NCBI GenBank assembly: GCA_017618625.1
Contig: JAFZTV010000081.1
Span: 1-64,000, forward strand
Source of the DNA: Bacteroidales bacterium
GTDB taxonomy: Bacteria; Bacteroidota; Bacteroidia; Bacteroidales; P3
Reading direction: 5' to 3'
Length of the DNA: 64,000 nucleotides
Under the pieces are notes generated by a model that had not been told where the DNA came from, searched no databases, and worked only from the letters and a program-made list of their open reading frames with translations. Below, one piece after another: positions 10,559 through 19,718 of the stretch (positions are counted from its first letter, which is position 1; the number at the start of each line of letters is the position of its first letter). Position numbers and translations under genes: made by a program.

Positions 10559-12289
10559 TTATTTTTTGACTATTTTATCAAGATACACAGGCCGTCCATT
10601 ATGCGAAGGTATAAGTCCGTTGGCCTGTATGCAGAACCTAAGTGGTTTAGAATGGACAGATTCGGCCATACTGCCCAACTGAAAACGGCATGTGACAGTC
10701 TTTGTGGATTTTGCGGGAATGGTGTCGGACAGCGTAGATGAAGTGTTCGCCTCGTCGCGTGATGTAATCATGGTGGAGAGGCGCAGTTGGAGCGAATTGT
10801 CGGCAGAATGGGAAATGTCGTAAGGATATGGGTTGATTATACGCACCGTTGCCGTAAGCGTCGAGTCGTCAACGGTGGCGGCAAGAGGCTCGATGCGGAC
10901 GCGGCTGAGCGGCAAATAGCTGTCGGTTTCGACACAGTGGAACGGGGTGTTGGGCACCACCTTATCGGAGACCCAATCCGGCACGATGACCACAGCAGGC
11001 TTGAAGGCATAGGCGCTGTCGCCCGAAGTATAGCGCCACTGGCTGTCACGCTCATAGTAAACAGGGATGCAGCACGCCTCTCTATTGGTGTAGAAGATGT
11101 ACTTGCAGGGTAGTGTGTAGTTGTGCAGCACTACGACTGGGCGGTCTTGCGCCATCTCGGCAATGGCTTCGCAGTTTGTGCGGTTGTTCCACAGCTCTCC
11201 TTTGAGGTGCAGCGGGTTGAACAGCAAAAGTATGCGGGCGCATAGCAGCACGCCGACAGAAATGTATAGCACTATGCGGAAAGCCCTGCCTATGCGGGCG
11301 GAAAACATATTGTTATAGCCGTCGAGAAGCAGCCACACAAGCGGAAGCGCCGCAACCAAAGTCCACTGAGGCTGTGTGCGTCCCTTGAAGCTGGCAACAA
11401 AGAAGAAAATCATGTAAACCGCGACCGTCCATAGCATAAGCGCACCCTGAAATTCGCGATTTCTTTGGTTGTGCCTTACGGCTTTATAGAGGAACCCTAG
11501 CAGCAGCGGATTGAATACAACTACAAGATTTATCAGGTATTCTAGCGTGAACGAAGGCTTGTAGGGGAGCGTGCTGCGCTCCTGAAGATGATAGCGCAGA
11601 GGAGTCCAGTCATGCTTGTACAGCCAAAGTATATGCGGCATATAAAGCAGCAAAGCTGTAGCAAGCCATATTACAATATAAAGAATCACTTTGCGACGCG
11701 CTTCAGGCGTGCTGTTACGCATGGAATAAATCAGATAGAGCACGAAAGCTGTCGCCACCAGTATTACACCTTGGTACTTGCTGTAGCCTATCATGGCGGT
11801 GGCAACGCCCACAATCACAGCATTAATTGCCGACGGTGTGCGCCAAAGGCGAAACAAAGCCCAAATGAAAAGTGTGGCCGAGAAAAGGAGCGGAGCGTCG
11901 GGCAGAGCAAGAAGACCGTACAGTTGAAGAAGCGGCACAGAAAAGGCGATTGCGACAAAGACCAACGCCGTTGTTCTAGTCGGTTTTGGGTTGAACGACT
12001 GCCAAGTATGCCACAAAAGCAACAGGTAAAGCGGCTGCAAAAGCGTTGTCGCAAGCCTAACCCCAAACTCTCCAGAAATCCATTGGGTGAGCCAGATGAG
12101 CCAAGCCACCGCAGGCGGATGGTCAAAATAGCCCCAATCTAACCCATTCCTCGTGGCCCACCACCAATAGTAAGCCTCGTCGTTGGCAAGTTCAACGGTG
12201 CCGGCCAATACTAGGTTGAGCAGCCACCATAGCAGTAGCGTGAGGGCTACAATGAGCGATGGGGAGAGTCTGTTCAGGAAAGCCTTCAC
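10559..12289 (-). CDS. GT39/PMT-type membrane glycosyltransferase
   Basis: 576-residue integral membrane protein with many hydrophobic helices and the lumenal acidic motif LANDEAYYW near residue 38, typical of the ArnT/PMT_2 (GT39, GT-C fold) family that uses polyprenyl-phosphate sugars. The C-terminal 180 residues form a soluble domain of unknown role. It lies 15 nt after lpxD and 4 nt before the SGNH hydrolase. A role in modifying lipid A or another surface glycan fits the neighbours, but donor and acceptor cannot be read from sequence. Confidence 0.8.
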   Translation of the reverse strand: MKAFLNRLSPSLIVALTLLLWWLLNLVLAGTVELANDEAYYWWWATRNGLDWGYFDHPPAVAWLIWLTQWISGEFGVRLATTLLQPLYLLLLWHTWQSFNPKPTRTTALVFVAIAFSVPLLQLYGLLALPDAPLLFSATLFIWALFRLWRTPSAINAVIVGVATAMIGYSKYQGVILVATAFVLYLIYSMRNSTPEARRKVILYIVIWLATALLLYMPHILWLYKHDWTPLRYHLQERSTLPYKPSFTLEYLINLVVVFNPLLLGFLYKAVRHNQRNREFQGALMLWTVAVYMIFFFVASFKGRTQPQWTLVAALPLVWLLLDGYNNMFSARIGRAFRIVLYISVGVLLCARILLLFNPLHLKGELWNNRTNCEAIAEMAQDRPVVVLHNYTLPCKYIFYTNREACCIPVYYERDSQWRYTSGDSAYAFKPAVVIVPDWVSDKVVPNTPFHCVETDSYLPLSRVRIEPLAATVDDSTLTATVRIINPYPYDISHSADNSLQLRLSTMITSRDEANTSSTLSDTIPAKSTKTVTCRFQLGSMAESVHSKPLRFCIQANGLIPSHNGRPVYLDKIVKK

Positions 12290-12304
12290 CTGTCGGGAGT
12301 TGCG

Positions 12305-13333
12305 CTATTTTTCAGAGATACGTTTTTCGAGTGCGACAATGCGGTTGAGCAGGGCCTCCATATTGCGCATAATGGCGAAGTTGCGCTTCTGGCGCGACGC
12401 CTCGGTGGCAGGAGAACCCACGATTGTGGCTCCCGACGGCACATTCTTCGTAACTCCGCTCTGGGCTCCTATCTTCACGTCGTCGCCCACTTCCACATGT
12501 CCTACGATGCCCACCTGGCCGGTAAGCAGGCAACGGGCTCCCACCTTTGAACTGCCGGCTATTCCGCTTTGCGAGCACATTACCGTGTTTTCACCCACCT
12601 GTACGTTGTGCCCCACTTGGCACAGGTTGTCAATCTTGACGCCTTTATGTATAATTGTCGAACCCATCGTGGCGCGGTCGATACAGCTGTTTGCGCCTAT
12701 CTCGACATCGTCCTCGATAATCACGTTGCCAATCTGGTCAATCTTTGAATATATTCCGTCATCGGAAGGCACAAAGCCGAAGCCGTCGGCACCTACGACG
12801 GCTCCTGAATGTATGATGCAGTTCTTCCCGACCTGCACATCAGGATAGAGCTTCACGCCGGAGTAGAGAATGGTGTTGTCGCCGATGGTCACATTGTCGC
12901 CGACATAGACGTTGGGGTATATCTTCACGTTGTTTCCTATCACGACACGATTGCCAAGCACAGCGTAATGACCCACATAGCAGCCTTTGCCTATCTTGCA
13001 GTGGCGGCCGCGGCGGCTGTGGCATGATATACCTTTCTTGGGTGCGTTGGCGGTGTTGAATATATGCAGCACCTTCGCAACAGCTAGATATGGGTTGTCA
13101 ACCCGCAGAAGTGTTGAGGTAACTGGGTGTGAAGGCTGGAACTTGCGGTCAACTATAACCGCCGTAGGTTGATTTTCGTAGAAATACTGTTCGTATTTGG
13201 GGTTGGCAAGGAAGGTTATCGAGCCTTCGCCGGCCTCTTCTATTTTGCTTGGACGTACGATTATGGCGTTTTCGTCGCCTTCAATGCTCGCCTTAAGCAT
13301 TTGGGCCATCCGGCCCGCGGTGAATTGTGTCAT
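12305..13333 (-). CDS. lpxD: UDP-3-O-(3-hydroxyacyl)glucosamine N-acyltransferase
   Basis: LpxD, 342 residues, usual length. It adds the second 3-hydroxyacyl chain in lipid A synthesis. An N-terminal uridine-binding domain is followed by left-handed beta-helix hexapeptide repeats (VGKNCIIHSGAVVGADGFGF holds the catalytic His) and a C-terminal helix. The start at 13333 gives MTQFTAGRMAQML, as in the family. The 5' end overlaps the upstream HhH gene by 41 nt in a different frame, so the two are tightly linked. Confidence 0.95.
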   Translation of the reverse strand: MTQFTAGRMAQMLKASIEGDENAIIVRPSKIEEAGEGSITFLANPKYEQYFYENQPTAVIVDRKFQPSHPVTSTLLRVDNPYLAVAKVLHIFNTANAPKKGISCHSRRGRHCKIGKGCYVGHYAVLGNRVVIGNNVKIYPNVYVGDNVTIGDNTILYSGVKLYPDVQVGKNCIIHSGAVVGADGFGFVPSDDGIYSKIDQIGNVIIEDDVEIGANSCIDRATMGSTIIHKGVKIDNLCQVGHNVQVGENTVMCSQSGIAGSSKVGARCLLTGQVGIVGHVEVGDDVKIGAQSGVTKNVPSGATIVGSPATEASRQKRNFAIMRNMEALLNRIVALEKRISEK

Positions 13334-14027
13334 CTTCGAAGGAAATATATGGAGTGAGTTTGTTTACTGTCTCGATGTCTATGATGCTGACCTTGAGCAG
13401 GTCTTTTGGCGTTGAGAAATGTACCCCCGACGAACGTAGCTTTATAATCGCCCGAGCCTGATAGTTGTCTATGTACGGGTGGCGCTTAAGTGTCGCGTAG
13501 TCGGCTGTGTTGATGTTTATTTTCTGTATGCTGGCAGAATCAACGGTGATATGTTGTACGATGGCTTGGTAGCGGTCGGCGTTCATGCCGTAAACCTCCA
13601 ACAGCTGCTCTTTGCGCACATATCCGCCAAGGCGGTTGCGGTATTTGACTATGGCTTGCGCAAAGTAAGGCCCGATGCCATACAAATCCTGCAACTCAAG
13701 GGTGTCGGCACTATTTAGCTCGACTGTAATAGCACGACGTTCTTCGCGGTTGCGTGTAAAATCCGGTGGCGACATCGGCTCCGATTGTCCGCCCTCGCGT
13801 GGCTCATAGCGGTTGCCGTAGCGCTTGTGGCGGTTGTAAGAGTAGTGCCGATGGCGTTCGTGGCGATAGACACTATCCTGCAGCTCGACGCTCTCAAACG
13901 CCTCCGACGTAGCCTCGTCAATGGGTATGGTCTTACTCTTGTGCGGAACGAACATGAGAACGAGCAGTACTGCAAGCAGCACTATGCTCAGCCACAGAAA
14001 CCCTCGTTGTTCAGTCTTGTTCTTCAT
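13293..14027 (-). CDS. Helix-hairpin-helix (ComEA-like) protein
   Basis: 244-residue protein with one N-terminal membrane segment (about residues 10-27), an Arg/His/Tyr-rich low-complexity stretch, and tandem helix-hairpin-helix motifs in the C-terminal half (LQDLYGIGPYFAQAIVKYR; TLKRHPYIDNYQARAIIKLR; LLKVSIIDIETVNKL). HhH domains of this kind bind DNA without sequence preference, as ComEA does in uptake. It overlaps lpxD by 41 nt and lptC by 17 nt, so it is co-transcribed with LPS genes; whether it really has a DNA-uptake role is open. Confidence 0.8.
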   Translation of the reverse strand: MKNKTEQRGFLWLSIVLLAVLLVLMFVPHKSKTIPIDEATSEAFESVELQDSVYRHERHRHYSYNRHKRYGNRYEPREGGQSEPMSPPDFTRNREERRAITVELNSADTLELQDLYGIGPYFAQAIVKYRNRLGGYVRKEQLLEVYGMNADRYQAIVQHITVDSASIQKININTADYATLKRHPYIDNYQARAIIKLRSSGVHFSTPKDLLKVSIIDIETVNKLTPYISFEDDTIHRGPDGPNA

Positions 14028-14607
14028 TCTGGTTCTCGTTCCACTCTATGGTTCCTCGTTGATGGAATATCTGTGGGTTGGTAAACTGCTCGTCGCTCTC
14101 GAAACCGTCTCCGTAAGTCAGCCGTTTGCCATTTACGGAGCGTATCAGGTCGTTTGAGAACATCCGGCCCTCTTCCCTATTCCATGTAAGGTTCTTCAGA
14201 TAAACGGTGTCGCCGTTCTCGTAGTCAATGATTACAACGCTGTCGTGTGCCCGAACCAGGTTATTGTCGGTAAGTTCCTCCGCCCGAAGCGCCCAGAGAT
14301 ATGCCCTCTTGCTGCCGTCAGTATTGAGAAACTCGACCTGAAGACCTTCTGGGTAAAGTGTGCGGTTGTCTGGTGTGGTGAACTTCTGCACTAACGGCGT
14401 GGTCATAACCATCTGCACATTCCCGGATGTGCTTCGGCGCACCGTTGCATCCTTAACCGTTTGCGACGGAAGGTTTTTCTGGTCAAAGAAACGTATTTTC
14501 TCTATGTCGTTGGAGCAAGCCGATAGGGACACGCAAAATAAAACCGAAAGCAAGAGTGCATGACTCTTGCTTCCGGAGTGTGATTGCTTTTGGTTGCGCA
14601 AGGGCAT
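14011..14607 (-). CDS. lptC: LPS export protein LptC (lipoprotein type)
   Basis: 198-residue LptC-like protein. It has a lipoprotein-like signal ending LSAC and the LptC/OstA core: repeated strands such as GLQVEFLNTDGS, AYLWALRAEEL and NLTWNREEGRMFSNDLIR. LptC links the LptB2FG transporter to the periplasmic LptA bridge. In proteobacteria LptC is anchored by a transmembrane helix; a Cys-anchored version is common in Bacteroidetes. The gene lies 12 nt after the TPR gene and overlaps the HhH gene by 17 nt. Confidence 0.85.
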   Translation of the reverse strand: MPLRNQKQSHSGSKSHALLLSVLFCVSLSACSNDIEKIRFFDQKNLPSQTVKDATVRRSTSGNVQMVMTTPLVQKFTTPDNRTLYPEGLQVEFLNTDGSKRAYLWALRAEELTDNNLVRAHDSVVIIDYENGDTVYLKNLTWNREEGRMFSNDLIRSVNGKRLTYGDGFESDEQFTNPQIFHQRGTIEWNENQNEEQD

Positions 14608-14619
14608 CCTGACAAAGGC

Positions 14620-15981
14620 TTATCTCGTACGCACTGTCGTTACAACGCCTATGCCCGGCACGGTGAAGGAGTGTCCGTCGATGAGGTCCACCATGAAGGC
14701 GTCGGCTTTCTTCGGATATCCCGAAGCGCACTGTCCGATGATGCGGTTGGCTTCGGCCACCACATCGGGAGTGCTATCGACGTTTTTGGCTTTGGCGGCC
14801 ATATCGGCTGCTGCCCAGTAGGCGCTGCGTCCTCCAATGCCGTCACCGCTGGCGACATTGTGGAATTTCATATACAGCTGCGCTATGCGGAGATAGGGTT
14901 CACCCTTTGACGGATCGGTGCGGGCAGCATCGTTAAAGGCACTGCGGGCAGCTCCCATCGAGCCCATACCGCTGTTTGCAAGTCCGAGCAGGAGGTATGC
15001 TTTATAGATGTCTTTCTTTTCGGACAATCCTTTCACTGCATCGTTCAGATATTTCACTGCATCGCTGTATTTCTTCTTCGAGATGCTCATCTGTCCCATG
15101 CGCATAGCCGTCACAGGCGAAGGTTCCAGAGTGTAGAGTCTTTCAGTTGCGTCGAAGAAGAGCGGGTCTTCGGTGCAACCCTTCTTCATCATGATGTTGG
15201 TGATTTTCTTCAGCAAATCGACATTGTCGGGAGTAGCTTCGAACTTCTGTTTGTATATTTCCACCAGCTGTTCGCAGGTTGCGTACGGCGAGAACACACC
15301 CTCGACATTACCTATACTTTCGCGAATTTGGTTAGCTCTCACTGTGTCGGGGTTTACTGTGTCTTTGTAGCACTCCTGCACCTCTTTCTCAAGCAGGTCG
15401 CTGGCTATGTCATAGTTATCGACGACCAGCGTGGGCTCTGCATATCCGGCGCGCACATATTTCACCGTCACCATAAAATACTGGTAGATATAGAAAGCGT
15501 CGAGTTTCTCTCCACCCAGGCGAACTGCCTCGGTATATGTCTCGAAACTCTCTTTCAATCCAGCCTCTTTTTTCAGCACGTCGATATCTTTGGCTTTCTT
15601 GGCCAGAATTTCGGCTTTGTCGTTGGGATAGGCCTCGATGCGTTTGTCGTGCATCGTCATCAAAGCGTTGTAATACTCTTCTCTCTTGGCCTCGTCTGTG
15701 GTTTTGGCAAGCAGGCCGTTGATGATTTTATCGCCGTTGACGTAGAGGTTCTTGCTCTGTCTCGGGCATTTCTCCACAACGACTTTCCAATGCGGGTATG
15801 CCTCTTCAAGGTAACGAGTGTCTTTCGACTCCTTGAAGTATTTCATACTTGACTGATAAACCGAGACGTCTTCGAGTATCGATTCGCGCACTTCGTCGTC
15901 ACAACCCCAGTTCTGAGCGTTTGCGCTAATTCCGAAGGCCGATACCAGGATCGCTGTCAATATAAGTCTTGGCGTTTTCAT
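14620..15981 (-). CDS. Secreted tetratricopeptide-repeat protein
   Basis: 453 residues with a cleavable signal peptide (ending ISANAQ) and TPR-like helix pairs, clearest in the C-terminal half (MGQMSISKKKYSDAVKYLND; KAYLLLGLANSGMGSMGAARSAF). Function is unknown. Genes of this type sit between an outer-membrane barrel gene and lptC in many Bacteroidetes, so a scaffold role in outer-membrane assembly is plausible but inferred. It follows the OMP gene by 75 nt. Confidence 0.75.
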   Translation of the reverse strand: MKTPRLILTAILVSAFGISANAQNWGCDDEVRESILEDVSVYQSSMKYFKESKDTRYLEEAYPHWKVVVEKCPRQSKNLYVNGDKIINGLLAKTTDEAKREEYYNALMTMHDKRIEAYPNDKAEILAKKAKDIDVLKKEAGLKESFETYTEAVRLGGEKLDAFYIYQYFMVTVKYVRAGYAEPTLVVDNYDIASDLLEKEVQECYKDTVNPDTVRANQIRESIGNVEGVFSPYATCEQLVEIYKQKFEATPDNVDLLKKITNIMMKKGCTEDPLFFDATERLYTLEPSPVTAMRMGQMSISKKKYSDAVKYLNDAVKGLSEKKDIYKAYLLLGLANSGMGSMGAARSAFNDAARTDPSKGEPYLRIAQLYMKFHNVASGDGIGGRSAYWAAADMAAKAKNVDSTPDVVAEANRIIGQCASGYPKKADAFMVDLIDGHSFTVPGIGVVTTVRTR

Positions 15982-16056
15982 GGTAGTAGGTGTTTTGATT
16001 ATTTTATGATTTAGTATTTTGTTTTTGATGAAAATTGCTTTTTTAGATTGTGGAGC

Positions 16057-17355
16057 CTAGTTGTATTTCCGTTTCACAAACCAGTTCTCGCAACTGCCGA
16101 ACGATATTCCGACAGTCATACAGTCGCGCACCAGAAGGTTCGATTGGCCGAATCGGCTGTAGCCAGCCGCAAGGTGTATGGCAGAGCGCCCTTTGCGCAT
16201 AGGCAGCGTGACGCCGATGCCCAAACCGTACTCGTCGATACCCGCGATGGCAGTGTTGAATTTGTTGATTTCATAATGCAGCCCGAGGCTGTAGCCCACT
16301 CGCTGCCAATAGTAGGTGCCTTGCGAATTGCCTATCCATGCAAAACCCAGCGCAAAACGGTTGTATGGTTTGTAGTCGATATCGCTCTCTCCTACAATGC
16401 GGGTATCCGCACCGTCCTCGTACTTAAGACCGTTCCACTGCGCCCATGACCAGTCGAAAGCTATCTGCCAACGGTCGTTGCGCGTAAACGCAAAACCGAT
16501 GCCGGCACTCCATCCTTCCGACACATGGCTTTTGTATTCGGCGTCGTCACCGTCGGCGGGATATATCACCTCGCGGGGGTCGTCGCTGACCATGTTGTAC
16601 TTGTATGCGCTCTCTTTCACCGACTGACGTATCGACGGGCGCATCGTGAGGCCTATCGCAAGGTTATATTTCTCAGCTATCGGTTGGTTGTAGTGGAATC
16701 CGAAGTCGGTGCCGAAGTTCAGTATTCGTGTGTTCTTCTGCCTCTGGTTGTCAATATAGTACGAAGTGTCGTTGGCTAGGAAGTCGTATGTGATATAACG
16801 CGTCATGTTGCCGTAAAGCAGGTGTACGTTGAAACCGAGTGCGAAACGTTCTCCGATATTGAACGCATGGCCCCAGGTGAATCGGTTGGCTCCGCCCTCA
16901 CCGCTGTATTCGGTGTTCATCTTGCCATACGTGGTGGTGTCAACCGACGGTATCGAGAAATCGTACTCCACGTTCGAGAAAGGCTGCACCGTAAAGGATG
17001 TTTTCCACCACTTGCAGAACGGGAAGGCAATGGAGATGTGCGACAAATAACCGTCGGCGTCAAACTCCTTGGTTTTCGAGTCGCTCAGCCAGTTCATCTG
17101 CACTCCGAGACCCACATCAAACACAAAACTGCGGCTTGTCACATATCCGTAGGTTGCTGGATTATAGACGTTGACCATATTGGGTGCTCCGGCAGCGAGA
17201 AAAGCGCCACGCCCTATGGCGTAGGGCGAGTTGTAAGGCCACTCGCTAACTCCGATGCCGAACTGCGAATAGGGCGAGTTCAAGCCGTTTTGTGCTTTTG
17301 CCGTCGATACACACAGCAGTGTGCAAATTGTAAGTACGGTCAGGAGTCTATTCAT
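16057..17355 (-). CDS. Outer-membrane beta-barrel protein (FadL-like fold suspected)
   Basis: 432 residues with a signal peptide ending TAKAQ, followed by NSPYSQFGIGVSEWP and many alternating, aromatic-rich strands (GFNVHLLYGNMTRYITYDF; GWSAGIGFAFTRNDRWQIAFDW). The protein ends in a short strand-like stretch before a polar tail. It resembles Bacteroidetes outer-membrane proteins of the long-chain fatty-acid-transporter fold class. It lies 10 nt after coaX. The transported substrate, if any, is unknown. Confidence 0.75.
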   Translation of the reverse strand: MNRLLTVLTICTLLCVSTAKAQNGLNSPYSQFGIGVSEWPYNSPYAIGRGAFLAAGAPNMVNVYNPATYGYVTSRSFVFDVGLGVQMNWLSDSKTKEFDADGYLSHISIAFPFCKWWKTSFTVQPFSNVEYDFSIPSVDTTTYGKMNTEYSGEGGANRFTWGHAFNIGERFALGFNVHLLYGNMTRYITYDFLANDTSYYIDNQRQKNTRILNFGTDFGFHYNQPIAEKYNLAIGLTMRPSIRQSVKESAYKYNMVSDDPREVIYPADGDDAEYKSHVSEGWSAGIGFAFTRNDRWQIAFDWSWAQWNGLKYEDGADTRIVGESDIDYKPYNRFALGFAWIGNSQGTYYWQRVGYSLGLHYEINKFNTAIAGIDEYGLGIGVTLPMRKGRSAIHLAAGYSRFGQSNLLVRDCMTVGISFGSCENWFVKRKYN

Positions 17356-17365
17356 TATAACGCTT

Positions 17366-18043
17366 TTACAGGTTCATCATTAGTATTTCATTCATGCCGC
17401 GCATAACCAGGTGCGGCTCTATTGGCCATTCGGCCGCAAGGTGTGTCGCGTCGCCGCCGGTCACCACCACCTGTACCTCCTCTCCCGCACGGCGCGACAA
17501 CTCACTCGCATAACCCTCCAGCGAGTACCTCAAGGCACACACCACACCCGAAACGATTGAATTACAGGTGCTGTCGCCAACAGGGTCGCAGGCGGTTGCT
17601 GCATCGCTAATATTTAATAACGGCAATCGTGCGGTAAAAGTATTTAGTGCACGAAATTTCATTTCAATACCCGGCAGTATTGCCCCTCCGTGATAGACGC
17701 CGTCCTTTGCGACGTAATCCACAGTGACGCATGTGCCGGCGTCCACCACCATGATAGGACGCCCGTTGTATAATCCCCATGCGGCACATGCTGCAGCTAT
17801 CCTGTCGCTGCCCAGCGTCTCGGGGGTGGCATAATCCAACCTGATGGGCAGTTTCAGTTTATAACTTACTTCCATGCAATCCGCTGGCAACCATTCGGGC
17901 CTTGCTCCCGTAAGCGACGCAATATAGCGGTCGGCAGCGGGCAACATCCCGTCTGAGCACACCGAGCACGAAACCATCCGCCCATCCTCAAACAAAGCCA
18001 CCTTTGCCCTCGTGTTTCCGACATCTATTGCTAAACTCCTCAT
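17366..18043 (-). CDS. coaX: Type III pantothenate kinase
   Basis: CoaX, 225 residues, phosphorylates pantothenate in the first step of coenzyme A synthesis. The N-terminal phosphate loop DVGNTRAK (7-14), the second acidic motif VVDAGTCVTVDYV and the GAILPGIEMK motif are all present, placing it in the ASKHA superfamily. Somewhat short for the family (usual about 240-260) but all catalytic blocks are kept. It sits between pth (18 nt) and the OMP gene. Confidence 0.93.
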   Translation of the reverse strand: MRSLAIDVGNTRAKVALFEDGRMVSCSVCSDGMLPAADRYIASLTGARPEWLPADCMEVSYKLKLPIRLDYATPETLGSDRIAAACAAWGLYNGRPIMVVDAGTCVTVDYVAKDGVYHGGAILPGIEMKFRALNTFTARLPLLNISDAATACDPVGDSTCNSIVSGVVCALRYSLEGYASELSRRAGEEVQVVVTGGDATHLAAEWPIEPHLVMRGMNEILMMNL

Positions 18044-18061
18044 CGCTTATCTAATCACTGG

Positions 18062-18709
18062 TTACTGCCCGCCAGCACCTTTCCTATGGTTAAACATATT
18101 CATCGCCCTGTCGGGACCTTGAAGCACGAAAGTCTTGACCATCTCCACCGCTTCTTGCAGCTTGGGTTCCAGAATGGCCAGCTCGTCAGCCGAGAACTGC
18201 CCGAGCACATAATCTATCTGCCGTCCTCTCGAAAAACTGTCGCCTATGCCCACCCGCAGTCGGCAGTAGGCGTTGGTGCCCAGCACCTGCTCTATGTCCG
18301 CCAAACCGTTGTGGCCGCCACCGCCGCCCTGTTTTTTCATGCGCAGCTCGCCCACTGGCAGAGCTATGTCGTCCACCACCACCAGCACGTTCTCGAGCGG
18401 TGTCTTGGTTTCGTTCATCCAGTAGCGCACGGCTTTGCCGCTCAGGTTCATGAATGTGGTCGGCTTCACAAGCAGCACCTGTTTCCCCCTCAGCTTCATC
18501 TCGGCGGTCATCGCAAGGCGTGCCAAAGTCCATTTCACATCGGCATCTTTGGCAATGGCATCCACAACCATAAAGCCGCTGTTGTGGCGTGTCCCCTCGT
18601 ATTCCATCCCCACGTTCCCAAGTCCCACAATCATGTATTTCATAGCTCTTTCCTCCTCTGTCTCAACAATAGTGTTGGTTCCAAAAAGTCTTTTTATCCA
18701 GCCAAACAT
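18062..18709 (-). CDS. pth: Peptidyl-tRNA hydrolase
   Basis: Pth releases tRNA from peptidyl-tRNAs lost by stalled ribosomes. The core starts MKYMIVGLGNVGMEY at 18643; catalytic His is in TRHNSGF, and VVDDIALPVGELRMKK and GGGGGHNGL complete the active site. The start is uncertain. The ATG at 18709 adds MFGWIKRLFGTNTIVETEEERA, an amphipathic extension of the kind I recall from other Bacteroidetes; the ATG at 18643 has a GGAGGAAAG just upstream, though this also encodes the Glu run. Both are possible; the frame stays open to 18751. Confidence 0.9.
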   Translation of the reverse strand: MFGWIKRLFGTNTIVETEEERAMKYMIVGLGNVGMEYEGTRHNSGFMVVDAIAKDADVKWTLARLAMTAEMKLRGKQVLLVKPTTFMNLSGKAVRYWMNETKTPLENVLVVVDDIALPVGELRMKKQGGGGGHNGLADIEQVLGTNAYCRLRVGIGDSFSRGRQIDYVLGQFSADELAILEPKLQEAVEMVKTFVLQGPDRAMNMFNHRKGAGGQ

Positions 18710-18751
18710 TATTTGAAAATCAAAAATTAACGCAATTCCGCAATATCTCAA

Positions 18752-19648
18752 TCAAACCACCCTCAGTTTCATCCCCGCCATAAGGGTGTCGGGTTTGAAC
18801 TCAAACACGCTGCTCATCTCGCCCGCCATGCCGAAACCGCACTGGTCGCACACCCCGGCCGTCTTTCCCGTACACTCCGTAAAGCGGGTGCCGTCGTGCA
18901 GTATGAAGTTCGACACCCAGCAATGTTTCTTGAAGTTGTTGTCGCGCAGCTTCTTCAATCCCGATACGCTGTTCATTATCGGCGCACCCTTGCTCTTCAG
19001 CTCAATCAGCCGGTCAACAACCTTCGCCCGCAGCGGCCAGTCGAGGAAAAGCGACTCTGTCCCCGCGTATGGCGTGTGGAAACTGAACGACACAAGCTTT
19101 ATGTACGGATTCTTCTTCACATATTCCACCACCTCCTCCACATGCTGGTAGTTGCGGTTGTTGATGGTCATATTGACGCTTATCGCCTTGTGGCCGCTTT
19201 CGGCTATGGTTTTCTCCAGTTTTGCAAACGCACCTTCGCCTCTAATGTCGTCGTGCACAGCTCCCACGCCGTCCAGACTCACCCACACGCTGTCGGCTTT
19301 CAGCCCTTTCATCGGCTGCTGCGCGTTCGTGGTCACGGTGCATGAGTAGAAACCCATCGACTTGGCCAAATCCACCAGCGAGTTGATATCCATCCCGCCC
19401 TCTCTCCACAGCATCGGCTCGCCTCCCTCGAAATCCACAAACCTGCTCCCCTGCTCGTAGCTGTAGCACAGCTCGTCCTCAATCTGCCTGTACGACTTCA
19501 TCACCGGATTCCGATGGTTGTATATCGCGCAGTGGCGGCACGACAAGCTGCAGGCGTCGGTGATGAACAGCACCGTCTGCAGCGGGCGTTTCCGCCCCAG
19601 AAAACGCGCACCGATAAACCATCCCGCAAGATAAACCAGCTTCTTCAA
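18752..19648 (-). CDS. Radical SAM protein
   Basis: 298 residues with the [4Fe-4S] motif CSLSCRHC (CxxxCxxC) near residue 34, followed by the GGEP motif (FEGGEPMLW) that contacts S-adenosylmethionine. C-terminal cysteines (FTECTGKTAGVCDQCG) may bind a further cluster. The start codon is TTG at 19648, giving the hydrophobic KKLVYLAGWFIGARFLG leader expected for this group; no ATG is near. Its stop touches the long pth frame at 18751. The substrate is unknown. Confidence 0.82.
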   Translation of the reverse strand: MKKLVYLAGWFIGARFLGRKRPLQTVLFITDACSLSCRHCAIYNHRNPVMKSYRQIEDELCYSYEQGSRFVDFEGGEPMLWREGGMDINSLVDLAKSMGFYSCTVTTNAQQPMKGLKADSVWVSLDGVGAVHDDIRGEGAFAKLEKTIAESGHKAISVNMTINNRNYQHVEEVVEYVKKNPYIKLVSFSFHTPYAGTESLFLDWPLRAKVVDRLIELKSKGAPIMNSVSGLKKLRDNNFKKHCWVSNFILHDGTRFTECTGKTAGVCDQCGFGMAGEMSSVFEFKPDTLMAGMKLRVV

Positions 19649-19659
19649 GTCAGAATTAT

Positions 19660-19718
19660 TTCAAAGTTCACAATTCAAAATAGCGGTCAGTATTGTCAAT
19701 TCACGATTCACAATTCAA
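19660..19718. repeat. 7-bp degenerate arrays between radical SAM gene and purD
   Basis: Two short arrays: TTCAAAG, TTCACAA, TTCAAAA at 19660-19680, and AATTCAC, GATTCAC, AATTCAA at 19698-19718. The second supplies the last codons and the TGA stop of purD (Gln-Phe-stop lies inside it). Confidence 0.65.
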
